A DNA stretch of 64,000 nucleotides, taken from Vitis vinifera (Eukaryota > Streptophyta > Magnoliopsida > Vitales > Vitaceae). The notes under the pieces are model-generated. The model was not told where the DNA came from. It was given only the letters and a program-made list of their open reading frames with translations, and did no database searches. Position 1 is the stretch's first letter. Each line of letters opens with the position of its first letter. The stretch spans positions 20,556,001 to 20,620,000 of the forward strand of contig NC_081819.1 of assembly GCF_030704535.1 (NCBI RefSeq), read 5' to 3'. Both the position numbers and the translations under genes were made by a program. Positions 1 through 13,329 of this stretch are shown one piece after another.

Positions 1-1413
1 ACCATATGTAAAGAACAAATAGGAGGTTTTAAGGTAAGAAGCTTACTTGACATTATTGCAAATGCAAGATGCTGCTATCAGAAAGAAACGAAGGGTATAA
101 ACCCTTTTCAGTTTCCCCCATAAACCATAATAGAAAAAATTTCCCGCATCTCTAACAAATTTGCAAATTTCTTTTCTGGAAAAAATGAATGAGATAATTA
201 CAAGTAATATTTACAAAATTAATGAAATTGAGTTTGGATTATTCAAAATGAAATTGGGGACATTGGGGATCAAATCAACTCAACCCTAGTATAAACCAAC
301 CCAAATCAAATTCAAGTATTGAAAATAATTGTCTAATATTTATTTTTTTACTTAATTTTAAATAGAACCTTAATGTTTAATAGTGTTAAATATTAGGTTG
401 TTTGTTTTTATAGTATTTTATTTCTATTAAGTATTAAAAAGTAAAAAAAATTAATATATTATTTTTTTTATTTAAAAAAAATTATATATTTTGATTTTTT
501 TTATTTAGTAAAAAGTTTATAATAAATCATAAAAAAGTAGAAAAACAAACAACTTAAATTCTAAAACTACTTTCAATAAAAAGCAAAAAAAAAAAAAAAC
601 ACTATCTAAGTCTACTCAAATGTTAAGTTGTATTTGGTTTGAATCGAGTCTGTCCGTCCAAATTGTATCCCTAATTTTTATATGGTATCACATAAAAGAA
701 GGTAGAGTTGTTGCCCACTAAAATTGGGTATCTTGTAAAATCCTTGTATCTAAATTTTAAATTTTAAATTTTAAACACTGTATTATAAAAAAATTTGTAT
801 GTGGGAGCTTATTAGATAAATTTTAATATTATATTTTTTTTAAAAAAAGGGTTTGGGTAATTTTTCATTATATCATATGATTCAAGATATGTCATGATGG
901 GTAATTATCATGCATGAAACTAATGTGGGAAAATAAAAGGAGTCCAATCATTCCGTACGACATCTTATCCAATAAAACCCGTGACATTATTTCTTGTTTT
1001 AGTAAAATATTTTTATTTTGGAAAGTACCACAATCGTCAAGAGTTTCAATTATTTTAAAGTGAATGATTTGATGAACAATTCAGGACAAATTGGAAGAAC
1101 TCCTAATTTTTATAAGAACGAGACTGATGGCAACTAATCAATGGAAATTCTTTGGTGGTTGATGACTTAATGAAGCTCCTAGGAATTTGTAAATGAATAA
1201 AAATTCTTTGATAAATTAGAACCGAATGAACCTCTTTTATGCATAAGAGAAGAGACTCCTGTTAAGTATGATAATGGTAATTGGTAAGTGTTGAAATCTA
1301 AATTTGAATTGTTGAATGGGGATACAAACAAATATGATAAACATAAAAGAATGTAAATAAATGAGATTAAAATAAGCAGGCGGCTTCTACCGATTTGATG
1401 GTATAGTTGGACA
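1..1413. other. AT-rich flank, no gene seen
   Basis: This stretch is mostly A/T runs and short inverted or direct AT-rich words. I find no ORF with recognisable protein content and no splice-consistent exon chain. It lies beyond the 3' end of the ARF gene, which is transcribed towards it. Confidence 0.5.
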
Positions 1414-1667
1414 CTATGTTTGTGGGGTCTTATAGGTAGTGTCATCACATTTGATTTTACATTTGATATGATACACATGGGCGAGTAGAGGATTTTCCAT
1501 GATGAGAGGAGAGTGAGGACATGGTTGACTTGCCCATTCAGTTGTGAGGTGATCTGCTCTCCACTGTGCCCACCAGCCAAGGGGCCCATATGCTGACACC
1601 CAAGACCCATATCCAGGTGAACCGGGACATCTCTCATTTCTAGGCAAATATATAATTTTTCAAACAC
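1414..1667 (-). other. unassigned GC-richer island with overlapping minus-strand ORFs
   Basis: An island that is clearly less AT-rich than its surroundings. Two minus-strand frames stay open together. One runs from an in-frame ATG near 1637 (reading MRDVPVHLDMG) leftwards past the island to about 1179; the other covers about 77 codons and contains GSWVSAYGPLGWWAQW. I recognise neither product. Simultaneous openness of two frames is what a short biased-composition segment gives by chance, so coding is unproven. It could be an old exon, a non-coding RNA or a transposon relic. Confidence 0.2.
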
Positions 1668-2949
1668 CCATTTCTCACCTTGTAAGCATGTCTAGTGTAA
1701 CTGCTACCCTACCACCTACAGTATGCCATCTCCCTCACTCTTTTCATTCTAGGATTCTCCAAATTTCCCTTATTTCAAACCACCCATTATGAGAGAATGT
1801 ATACTGTATAGCATTATTACTAGGTAGAATGGTCTGTCTTGTAGAATTTAGTTGGGTATTAGATGTGTGAGTGGCTTCATTTCTATCCGTATAGTGGCCT
1901 TCCAGTATCCTCCAATGTCACTGTCATATGGATTTTACGCACCGTTCTAAAGTAACTTTCCAGAGCTTGAACTGCTTCCTTTTGAAGAAACGATCTTTGT
2001 GAAAACAACCCTTGTCTCCACATTGAAGACAACAAGGAAAGCAAATACAAATTGAACCCCTCTCTCTCTCTCTCTCTCTCTCATTCATTCATGTCAGCAT
2101 CCCCCAACTGCTTCTTTACAACCAGATTAGATCTACACATTCCAAAACCCTAAACATGGAGCATCAAAAGACTTCGATAGAAAAAAGCCATCTTGTGAAC
2201 CAGTGATGAAAATGAGAAAGCTTAGCAAGTGACCCCATGTGGAAGAGCCCATGATGATGAAGATGTCGAGGGCTAATGTGTGGTTCCATGTGCAAATGCG
2301 CAGGAGCAATGCCCCATGAAGAGGGTCCTCCTAACAGGCTGGATAAAGATGAAGAGATGGTACTAGCTTCCCTGTGACTGTGAGACGCTAGAGAGCAATG
2401 AGTTTTGACTTGCACACAGGCGACAATGGCATTATTTGTCACTGAAAATTTGTCGATATCAGGTCCCCTACAAAGGGTCCATGGGAGTTATCATCATATC
2501 ATACATGCCAAACCCCTTGAAAATTTGACAAAAGAAAATGTTATAGCTTTTACGGAAAATGAGGAGATTTCCACTCGGGAAGAAACCAACTAGATTACCA
2601 TTAGAACAAGCACAGAACATATATATATTATGCATATTTTACAGGTTGATTGTCCACCCCCCACAAACAAGGTATTCACAAATTCCATTTCTAAGCTCGG
2701 CTAAATGTTCCCTAGTGTAACATGAAAAAGTCTACCCCTTGCCTCGGAAGCCAATCTATATACTGCTGTCACTGAAGAAGCTCCAAAAAAACTGAGCAAA
2801 CGCCAACAACCCAACCTGAATGCCCCAAGACCAAACACACAAACACCACCTCCCCACCACAAAAAAAAAAAAAACAGAAGAAAAGGAAAACAACTCTTAA
2901 AAATGACCCCCAAAAGGAAAAAGCACAAACAAAAAAAGGAACTGAACTT
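1668..2949. other. 3' flank of ARF gene with unassigned short ORFs
   Basis: About 350 bp next to the ARF stop codon is probably its 3' untranslated region. Further out, positions 2040-2450 look transcript-like on the plus strand: a CT-rich leader is followed at 2156 by ATG and a 16-codon ORF (MEHQKTSIEKSHLVNQ), then tiny overlapping ORFs. On the minus strand a His-rich 92-codon frame covers 2164-2442. I recognise no family for any of these. Confidence 0.25.
2058..2082. repeat. (CT)n microsatellite
   Basis: About 12 uninterrupted CT units followed by two CATT units. It is a simple sequence repeat that could also serve as a pyrimidine-rich leader. Confidence 0.9.
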
Positions 2950-5900
2950 CTATGGTTCAGTTCTTAACTCTGAATCCAAGCTTATAACTGTTCCTTCACC
3001 ATCTAAAGATGACGTAGAAAGCTTGCATCTTGGACTCATCTTTTTTACTTCCTCGCTAGAATATATGAAGATCTTTCTCACCATCTTACAGAATTCCCTG
3101 CAATTCAAGGAAAGGAAAAGGGACTTGAATTTCAGGTTCCAATGGGGGTAGAAAGAGAAGGAACAAATTTCTTGGGTTACTTACTGCCATGGATCATCAC
3201 CCACAAGCATCATATCTCCTTCATCATCAGTGAAAACCACTTCCCATTTATTCCGAGGGCAAAGCTCTCCTTTGATCTCGAACATTTTCTCCAGCTCACT
3301 TATAAGCTCATCATATCCTTCCAATGCAGTCAAGTCAACAGCACGACCAACTGCTACTCCTTGCATTTGCACCTTCTCAAACATCACAAAAAAAATATTA
3401 TTTCATTGGAAATTAACAGTAAAAACACATTGAAACATTCAAACATCCAAAGAGAACCAGCATGTAGTTTTACATAGTTCGGCTTTCACCTTAGTACGTG
3501 TCCTTGAGGAAGGAGTGCAACTCTGCCTGCCCTGTGTCTCCTTTTGAGATGCCTCTGGTACAACTTGTTTTTGCTCATTCGAGGATTTCGACACATCCAA
3601 ATTCTGGATCCTATCAGCTTCAGAAACAACAGCTGAAATGGGTCCCTTGACACTGCTGGATGTGATGCTTGGACATGACATCTCCAGAAGAGCAGTGGCC
3701 TTAGAGTTGTTTGTCAGATCAATCCCAAACAACCGGCAGCCAATAGAAGCTTCAATTCGTTTCCCTTTTTCAACCTGATCAGATATTAGGCCATTGTTAG
3801 GCCTTGATGACAAAGAAGTGTTATAGCCAGATAGAATAGATCGTGTTGACACAGTTTTGCTGTCTTCTGTTAGGTCCTGGAACAGGTTTAAAGAGACGTT
3901 CACTGAAGGAGAAGAAGACCATATGCCTTCGGGCCGCCCGATGGAGCTGCCACAGTTGCTGTTGTGGATGACATTGCCATTAATTTCTTTTGGCTTCGGA
4001 GGCCAGTGTACCTGGCTTTCACTGCTTTGGACTTCAGTCACACCACCTAACTGGGTTAATTCATGAGATGGGGATGATCCAGCATACCAGAAAGGGGAAG
4101 GAACTGAACTGGAAGTATTTTCTGTATTCCAATAAATGGAAAAAAAGGGGTTAAATTAACAAACCCAACTGCAGTTCAAAGAATAACTAAGGCAAAAGTT
4201 TCTCCTACCAGCAACTGGAAGATCAAGAGGTCTGGGCCTCTTGATCTTTACTGGTGGTTGAGTAAGGTTTAATGAAGCAGAAGCTACAAAAGGCTCTATA
4301 TCCCATGAAGAAACCCTCTCAGGTCTTTGAATTGTTGCAGGTTCATCCCATTGAATCTGCAAGGAGAAATAATTTGAGAAAAGCATAAAAAAATAATAAT
4401 AATAAATAAGTCGAAATTTATATGTCAAGAACCAAATTTTCTCCACCTTCAATGAACGCCATTTAGAATTTGACCACTGTGGAGAAATATCTCCAATTCC
4501 AACTATGGTGCCTGTGAACCTAACCAAGCAAACCCGACAACATAAACATAAAACAAATCAATATAAAAATAAACAAAATGAGCTATTGAGATACCTTCTT
4601 TCAGGAGAATCTTCTCCCTCAAATCTCATTTTGAAGCGCATGCCAACTGCAAAGCCATAGTTAACTGCTTCCAAGTATTTGTTTAAGCTAATAATGAATT
4701 GGCTTGTCCTGAACAATAATATGAGGCTAAGATAGACGGGACAATATAAACTACACATAATGCCCATTGAGAAAAGACAAAGACATCAACCAAACCTTGG
4801 CTTGTAGTAAACAACAAAGAGGGTCTGGGTGGTAACAGCATGAGATGCAGTAGCAAGCACTCCTAGATGCATGCTCTGGCTTGATATGACAGATGAGGGC
4901 ATGGGGCTCTGTTGACGAGCAAGACGGCGAACCCCAACTCGCAACTCTCCATTATCACCTCTATGCAACAGTTTATTGTATATAAGAAAATCAAATAAAT
5001 AATAATTAAATCGACATGATTTTACTAAATCGGAAACCTAAAAGGCAAAACATATAACCTATATTGCTTGATACCTCAGAAACACAAAGGCATCCCCAGC
5101 AACTAGCCTCTTTGAAGTGACAAAAGTACTCCATCCTGTTGTAAGCAAATGTCTCCGGGGTTGACCTGATTGTTTTGCACAAAGAAGAAACGCAACAGGC
5201 AGCAAAACAATGGTATGGGTTCAGTTTCAAATTTTGAACAAGCCTAACTAAAACAGTTCACCATGAGAAATAGTTCAACCGTCTAATTCAAGAAAACAAA
5301 ATTAATAAAACACAAACAGATTTGCAATTACTCTAATGGGTCACCTCTAAATATATGCTTAAATCGCCACTCATATCCATGTAGATCTCTAGCAACTAAT
5401 TCCTGAGTTGGGGTTGCTTGGCTCATATCCTAACAGAAGAAAATTCAGCACTTCATATGAAAAAATTTCAATGAAATTTCACAACAAAAAAATTCAATAC
5501 CATGACAATAAAGGAAAGATTACCAATGGAGGCAAGCATTCATTGGCATGCTTACGGAGAACAGAAAACCCCCCATGTGTGCTTGTATCAGAGGCCGTTA
5601 AAATCTTGCAAAATGAATGAACGGTTTGTTTTGGAGCCTCATCAGGGCATGAATCAGGACTCTTAGGCTCTGTTTGCTGCATTATTACCATAACCGAATT
5701 AGATATGAAGTAATTTCCGATTTGGGACTCTGCTTGGTTGCCCAGAATGTAAGAGAAAGAGAAGTAAATTAAATTCCTGGAATACTATATTCTACATTAT
5801 TCAGGACCTGAGAAAAGAAAATAAGACTAAAACTTTTATTTCCCTCAGTTTTCCCGGCAACCAAAAAAAGGGATAGAGAGAGACAAATCAACATATTTTC

Positions 5901-6848
5901 TTACATCTGCTTCTGGCTGTAAAGTGATCTGTGCATAAACTTCGTCTGTTTCTTGTTCTGCCTATTAATTGAATCAACCAAAAATAATTTAAAAATTAGA
6001 AGGAGAAAAAAATTGCAGAGACAAAATAGAAATCTAAATGAGAAACAGTAACACACCAGTAACCGGGTGTGAACAACACGACAAAGGATCTTTGAAGGAA
6101 GATTGAACAATGGAATCCTCTGATCCACCCCCTGATTCGTAGAGGCTTGTAACTGCACACCAATCATTGCAAATCTCACAAACAACACATACACATAGGC
6201 CGCAGATTTCGATCCGTTGAAAACAAAGAAAGCGGAGGAAAAGAAAATTACAAAAAAATTTGCAAAAACAGAAAAAGCTTACTTGTTCCATGTGACCTTG
6301 GGGGAAGTAGAAAACTCTCTCATGAGGCTTAGGAACATCAACCAAAGGACCAGCACATGCCCTCCATAGCTCCGTAAACAGATGATCGCTTTCCAAACCT
6401 ACAAAGCCCAGAAATCTTTTTCTCAAAAAAAGGAGCTACAAGGAAGTAGACACGACGTTTGGTTGCTGAGAAAACAGAAGGGAAAAATGGAGGAAAACAG
6501 AGTTTTGAAGGCTGAAGCTCGGGGTCTATGTTGTTTGGGCTTCCCAAAAAATGAAAAACGGCCAACCAGAAGCTCAGTAGAGTTCACACGTTACTTCTCT
6601 TGGATGCTACATGACGAAAAATCTAGAAATTTTCCCACCCTTTCTCGGCAACCAAACAAGTGTACCCGTTTCTCGGTCACCCGGAAACCCCAAAAAAAAA
6701 ATGCAACCTCAAAAAGCTAGTATTAAAAAAACATCATAATCCTTGTGCTTCCATTTTCCCTCCAGTTTTCTCGGGAACCAAACAGCGGACTAAAGTACGA
6801 CATTTCACCTGGCTCGAGACCGCCTCTGATATTATTCCCATGCGCCAT
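2950..6848 (-). CDS. ARF9: Auxin response factor, ARF9-type (class B repressor)
   Basis: Nuclear factor that binds auxin response elements and is expected to repress auxin genes. Coding exons, 5' to 3' on the minus strand: 6848-6809, 6398-6283, 6152-6057, 5961-5905, 5676-5524, 5429-5345, 5165-5075, 4960-4796, 4708-4595, 4519-4447, 4356-4209, 4121-3490, 3372-3185, 3097-2950. They sum to 2106 nt (701 aa) and remain in frame through every GT-AG junction. The first exon is only 40 nt and starts [10 protein letters not shown]. Domains: ARF N-terminal dimerisation region, B3 DNA-binding domain about residues 125-226, auxin-response/ancillary domain about 251-336, a Ser-rich middle region with the repressor-type motif RLFGIDL about 509-515, and a PB1 domain from about 590 with the basic TKVQMQG start and the acidic [14 protein letters not shown] face. 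Both PB1 faces are intact, so oligomerisation or Aux/IAA pairing should be possible. The RLFGIDL motif and SRTRTKVQMQG context place it with ARF9/11/18 rather than ARF1/2, though the exact orthologue needs a tree. Confidence 0.95.
5728..5868. repeat. inverted-repeat element in ARF intron 4
   Basis: The intron between exons 4 and 5 carries CTTGGTTGCCCAGAATG near 5734 and, in the opposite sense, TTTTCCCGGCAACCAAA near 5850. The arms are imperfect inverted copies separated by about 100 bp, as in a short palindromic MITE. A related pair sits in intron 1. Confidence 0.45.
6449..6789. repeat. inverted-repeat element in ARF intron 1
   Basis: Intron 1 (6399-6808) contains CGTTTGGTTGCTGAGAAAAC at about 6456 and the opposite-sense TTTTCTCGGGAACCAAACAG at about 6767. 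A further plus-sense copy, TTCTCGGCAACCAAACA, lies at about 6641. The arm match extends outward into a CCATTTT(T)CCCT word on both sides. A single-strand foldback of most of the intron is possible. Confidence 0.5.
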
Positions 6849-7440
6849 GAAAACCCACGAAGCAAAGCTCCCAAAAGTGACGGTTCAGTGAGCTTCAAAT
6901 ACAGAGCCACCACCAGTGGACACTAACCCATTTATGAACCATCAAAGAGAAGTTAAGAAAAGAAAGAAAAAAAAGTGCTAAGCGTTAAAGAGAGCAAGTG
7001 TTGATTATGAGAGAGAAGGAGGTGGTGGTGGTGGTCTGAAACGACTGTTATAGATGATGGGTCAGTTACAAAACCGCTTGTGGTTTGTCTTCTCTGGTTC
7101 AGAAACCTGAAAAACCGCCTTCTCTCAGCTGGTAAAAACCGCTGGTGGTTTCTGGTTCTTCTTCTTCCGGAGCTTCACCTTCACCTTCCCCCTCAACAGC
7201 GTTCCTTCATCTCTTTATCATGTGTTGCTCTCAAAGCCCTGAATCCACGTTACCAAATCCCCAAAACCGCTTTCTGAATGTCATATTATACGCCCCCACC
7301 CACACCTTCTCTCTCTACCTTCTTGCCTTTCTCTCTTCCTCTCCCTTCTCTTCTCATCTCTCTTTCCTTTCTTTTCTTTTTCCCCTCGATATTTTAACTT
7401 GGAAAAAAAATATCTTCTAATATTATGTTTAGGTAACGTG
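6849..7440 (-). promoter_or_regulatory. probable 5' leader and proximal promoter of the ARF gene
   Basis: Upstream of the ARF start codon the DNA is markedly less AT-rich than further out. A strongly polypurine tract (read on the gene's strand) lies at about 7300-7390. Plant leaders commonly begin near such CT/GA tracts, but no TATA box or start site can be fixed from sequence alone. Confidence 0.35.
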
Positions 7441-8336
7441 ACATTGTCATCTTACACTTATTGAATATTAATAAAATGATAATTAAAATCTATATATATA
7501 TACACACACACGTATATTATATAAAAAAAAAATTTATTCTCGAGTTATCAAACATTCTTCTATCAATTAATCTATATATGAATTTCAATATTAATCTATG
7601 TTACTAATATATCGATATGATATACTAAATTAATATGTGAAATTAGACATGAATTCTACGTATTATTATGTATTAATGTATTAGTTGATACGAAATATCG
7701 ACATGATTTTGTTTTAAATGTAATTTACCGTTAACATTCATATTTGGATGTTGATTTGTATTTATTGATGTATATACATATATGATATTGTTATATATTT
7801 TTAAGAGATAATCTAAGTGTGTATTTAATTAATAATAAAATTTTATAAGGCATCTCAAAAAATTAGAATCATATCTTTTAAAGGAGTATCCAGCTAATAT
7901 TTCCTTTAAATATTATATATATATATATAATTACCTTAAGTTAAAATTTAATTAAATGTCTTATCTTTCTTGTCCATTATAATGGTGGAAGAGGAAAAAA
8001 ACCATATTATAATAATAAAAATCAAATCAAATGTGAAAAATAAGTCAACATGAAACTAATCATACTAATCTAAATTAGAAACAAAAATATTTTTTTATTA
8101 TTATTAATGATTTTCAAATTGTATATTAAAATTTATTTTTTATTATTTATTTAATTAATACATTTTAATATATATTTAAACATTAATTAATTGTTTGAAA
8201 AAATATTTATAATAAAAATGCTATTTATTTATATATGTGTTATTTATAAAAACACTTTTTTGGACGATCACTCCTGGCTCAAACCTACCACCGTGACATA
8301 ATGTTTTTCAATATTTTCATTAATTCTGTAGTTGTG

Positions 8337-8590
8337 CCACGTCATAAAAACAGATGACATACGGGTGACGTGGAGTAGTCACGTGGAGGGTGGATTGGGA
8401 GGTGGCACTTACACTCCGAGGGAGGAGCGTGGGAAGGTGATTCAGAAAAAGCATTAAATTAATTATATATAAATATATAATATCGGCATCTGAGGGAACA
8501 GTTAGGTGGTCCAGGGGTACACGTCAGCAAGGAAAAACCACATTAAGGCGTCTCCACGTGGTCTGGTCATTGTCGTACACACGTGGCGTG
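8337..8590. promoter_or_regulatory. cluster of ACGT-core (G-box/ABRE-like) motifs
   Basis: Within about 250 bp are GCCACGTCAT (8337), TGACGTGG (8366), TCACGTGG (8379), TCCACGTGGT (8553) and CACACGTGGC (8577). ACGT cores with these flanks are known bZIP and bHLH binding sites. The nearest gene start is the ARF, about 1.5 kb away on the minus strand, so the cluster could be a distal element of that promoter. Binding is not shown by sequence alone. Confidence 0.4.
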
Positions 8591-11570
8591 AACCCACTAG
8601 CCTGCCTTCTTCCAACCAGGACATTCTGTTTCCAGGTCTTAAACAATCCAAGAAATGCCTTGGCCCCAGCATACATTTCCATTTTTTCCTTTTTTCTTTT
8701 TTTTTAAAAAATATATATTTTTATTTATTTTTTTAGAAACAGAATAAGAGAGCGACAAATGACCAAACATCGTAACGGTTCCTTGAATAATTATTATCCA
8801 CAGTATTTGTCTGACGATTTTTTTTATTTAGTTTATTTTTAGAAATTATTTATTTTGATTATTTAATAAAGTGGTATATATATTCTTTTGGATTTAAATA
8901 ATGATTTGTTTTTTTAATATCCCAATCAAAATATTTGAAAAAATAAAAAAAGAAATTATAAAACTATTTTAAATTAAAAATATTTAAATATACAACGACA
9001 ACAAAGTTTTACCTTTCAACATTACCTAAAAATGAAAAATAAAAATAATATTTACTAAATTTATATTACACTTAAAATGTTAACACGAGAGTTCATTTTC
9101 TTGATATTTTTAACATTAATTTGAAAACGATTTGAAGTTGGCATGGATGATTTCACATGGAATGAAATCAAATTTATGGGATTGTTTCAAATCATGGGAC
9201 ACACAAGCAACTCCTTTTCAATAACCTAACAATTTATTATCTTTTTCTTGTTTGTTTATAAAAAGCAAGTGGATTATATCAAAGGAATGTGATAGTGAAA
9301 TGTTTGAATAGTAAACCCTAATTGTTTGAATTGGACACATCATAGACACATTCCTTTCACTAATATGATTTCCATAATCATGCAATAAAGAAAGCACTCT
9401 TATAGGGTGACACAATAAAAAATGTTCAATGAAAAATCAATAGTAATGTTACATAGAACATGAAATTTTAAAATAATAAATGACATGAACATATTAATCT
9501 AAAAAGCTATTATATAAAATGTAAATGCATTACCGATATTCTTAGTAACTACTTGTGAGCACCTTTTATCCCAAGGAATATCACATTCTTACCATTTGAT
9601 GGACTTTTACAAAGAAGAATATATACATTGTGTCTAGGATAACATATATAGGGTACTAGATAAATTATTATATGAGACTCAAATTTATTCTCGGATATTC
9701 AACTCATCTAAAAGTTAAAGTAATTAGGTATAATAAAAACCGAGTATAATTTACTAACATAACTTTGAGTGTATTTACCAGATTCATATGTGAGAGAGCA
9801 TATATCTTGTATTCTTTATCGGCTGAAAAAAAAAACATTAAAAAAGTAAACAAAATTCCTTTTTCATCTAAATAAAATTTAAGTCTGATGAGGAAGACCA
9901 TTTCTTAAAAAAAAAGACCCTTGACGGTGCCCAAAACATTATATTATTCTATATGAGTGCACGAATGAGAATATTTTTTTAATATATATTAAGAAAAGCT
10001 TAGTGGTGGGGTGGAATCCAAATCATGGCCTTAAAAAATAATTAATTAATCCATAAAAATATCCTTATATTAGGCTAATTTGTTTCACTTATGTTAGACA
10101 AGGAAACAAGTTATGGTATTACGTTATTACCCATTTTTCTCAATTGCTACTTAAATTATGTTTTACATCATTTTATCAACGATCAAAGTCAGTTCATCAA
10201 TGATCAGATGGATCGAATTTCTCGCTCATACCAAATTTTTATACAATAGTATAAGGTTGTGAGTTGGTGGACTTTACAAATCATCGTGGGAAATGAATCA
10301 ATGATAGAGTGAATCATGATTATGCATCTTAGATGGATTAGTGTTTCTTTTATTTCCTTTTTAGAGGACAATAAAAAGAAAGGAGAGGGTTTGTCCCAAG
10401 AACAAAAACTTTATTTGGGAGGATTTGATTCCTACTTTGCATCTTTTCAACATTAAGCAACTCTTTTGACTATAATATTTTACCTTCTAGATGACTCTAT
10501 TTTATTATATGATCAATCCTTCTCATTCCATTCCTTTTTTTTTCCCCACATATTTATGATAATTATAATTGCATAGTATAAAGTATGAGTTAGAAAATGA
10601 GAGAATGTAGATTTATTTGAGATATGCTTGTTTAATTTCACATTTTTTTTCTAATGGAATGTTCAAGGCAATGAATTTATTTATTTAAAAAAAACGATAA
10701 TTTGGGTTTTCTCTAATTTCTCTTTCAATTCTTAAAATATCAAAAATGGTATTTAACTATTAAAATTCATACACTTTTATATGCATTACCTTCTCAGCGA
10801 TCTAAAGCCTTTTTAAGTTTAATAGAAACTATAATGTATTAAAACAAGAATAATTTTATTAAAAGAGTTTATGATCGAGGAAAGCATATAAAACGAAATC
10901 TAAAAGGATTTTTTCTTTATAAAATTTAAGTTTTTATTTTTTCGAGTACAAAATTATTCTTATTTTCTTTGTGAATTTTCCAAACCAATCATCAATAAAT
11001 CAAAATAAAAATTCTTCACAAAATGCCATGTGACTCTTTTGAAACTTTAACCAAAGAAAGTTGGCCATAATGATGTTGATCATTGGACTAAAATCCATAT
11101 TAAAAGTGTATTAAGTGGTTACATGGAACATGGACAAAAGGTAGGACAGACCAATCACATTGAGGGAAGTGTATTTGTTTGTCCTTAGCCTAACCATGTT
11201 TTATGGTAGGTTTCTATAGTATAAATTAATCCCAATTACTTGGGCCCCAAAATTAAAATATAATAATATGATTAACCTTTGCTTCCTCTTAAGGGTTACT
11301 TGACTAAGGTCAAATTAACTTGGTCACTTGGTTGTGTCATTTAATTTTATCAATCTCATTTGTAGATTCTATTTGGGTTAGAGATTTTATGCCTTATGAT
11401 TGTAAAAATAAAAAAATAAAAAATTATTGACTATTTGATGAACAAAAAGGGAGTCATGTAGAGGGGAAGATGGTTCATATTAGATCCTTTTTTCTTTATG
11501 ATTAATTATTTTTAAGATAAAAGCTTTGGTATCTTGGATAGAATCTTCTGAATTCTTTTCCCATTACTTT

Positions 11571-11573
<3 letters not shown>

Positions 11574-11619
<46 letters not shown>

Positions 11620-11620
11620 G
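11574..11620. repeat. composite (GA)n-(G)10 simple repeat
   Basis: About 18 GA units run directly into ten consecutive G. The whole tract is purine-only on the plus strand, so triplex or G-rich slip structures are possible. No gene lies nearby. Confidence 0.9.
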
Positions 11621-13329
11621 TTGACCTCCATTAAGCCAATGTGCCCCCATTTTTGTAGGATAAGATATTGAAAATTAAAATGATTGGTGGGTCTAGTGAT
11701 TTTGAGTGCACACCCCCATGTGGAGACCAACTTAGTCTGTGTTCCTTATGGTTAACCCTAAGCTTTGTGGGGGCACCCCACACGCTAGGGTTTTAGCCAA
11801 TCAAAGGTGGTGTCTTTATGCCCACCTAGGGTTTAGTCTATTTAATATGTAGGGTACCCTAAAGAAATCATAAAGAATGAGCATTAGGGTTGGTATAATT
11901 TTTTAATGGGTGCTATGGAAACCATAAAGAAACAAGCATTTGAGGCTGGAATTCATGTTAAAACATGTGAATACAATCATGGGCACTTGGATTGTATGAG
12001 AACCTTTTTTAGTGGAGTGGAGTTCCTCCATTTGATTCAGTGTTAAGCAAATGGGTCTAGATAAGTTTATTTAAAAGGACAATTCAAAGCCCCTTTTAAG
12101 GAAGTCAAATTAGAATCATACCCAAAATAAAACCCTTTAGAGAATGCTTTGATTCTCCATCAAATGATTCAAATTTTTTCAAAAATTTTAAAAATAAGTA
12201 AAAATAAAAATAAATACACACCCATTTTTCTTTGCTATCTTTCATCAAAATATAAATTTATTACAACAATATCCACTTGTTGTAGGTATCATATTCAAGA
12301 TTTTAATAAATTTCATAACTTAATATTTTTCTTTTACAAAATTTATCACTTTCTATCCAACATTTAGTTTATCTCTTTGTAATTTTTTGGTTTAAGTTTA
12401 TTATTTTCTATTGGATAATTAACTTTAATTAATCTTTTTATGATTTTTTTTATTATGGATAAATCAAATAAAACTCACAAAATGGGAAATTGGGGTGGTT
12501 ACCCAAGTCATTTTTCTATGGGGAAAATTGTATTTTCATACCCACATTAAAAAAAAAATTATAAAATAAGAACTTAAGTTTAAAAAATCTAATTTTAATA
12601 CATTTATCTAAAATATATCAAGTTTTTATATGTTATTATCTTTTAACTTTAGTATATAAAACTTGAATTATTTCCTCTTATAAAAAATACACTCTTTCTA
12701 CATATAAAACTCTTTAAAAATTTTATAAAAATAAATAAATAAATAAAAATCTAAAGTCACATAAATTATGGATGTGGGATGTGGGCTTAGTGGGATTTTG
12801 GTCCCCTTTGTCCGTACAAGTCATGACTGACTTTTGACCTAGATTTGACACTCTTCTTAGGCCGTTAGATCCAATTCTCAGGCCAAGAATCTTGAGATCC
12901 ATCGGATTTCCATTTCCTCTCCACTTTTCCCAACTCTTTATTCCTTTTAGCCCCAATACTCCACCTTTACATAAACAGGAAAGAAAAGGACTCGAGAATT
13001 TCCCACTTCTAAATACACATGTAGGACCCACACAAAAGGTTTAATTTGAGGATTCTATTTATATCCTCCCTTTTACCTTTACACCTCCTAATTTCAATTA
13101 TTTTTTTCAATTATAAAATATTATATGAAATTTTATATCTTTCTTTATCTTGTCATTATTGCCCCCTTTCTCTCTTTCTCTCTTTCTCTCTTTTCCTTTT
13201 TCAAGTAAGAATAAAAACTAGGACTAGACTAAGAAGAAATGAAAATAATGAACCCAATAAAGATGAGGATAAATATGTAATTTTATATTTAACCCATTTT
13301 ATATTTAAAGAAAATAAGTGAAAAATAAA

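Noticed and set aside
6034..6426. ARF start within the second exon ([14 protein letters not shown])
   Set aside because: The apparent Met is a TTG inside intron 1. A 40-nt first exon at 6848-6809 with proper splice sites gives an in-frame ATG start instead.
11574..11620. GA/G tract as a promoter element
   Set aside because: No gene or transcript-like sequence is adjacent; a simple repeat is sufficient explanation.
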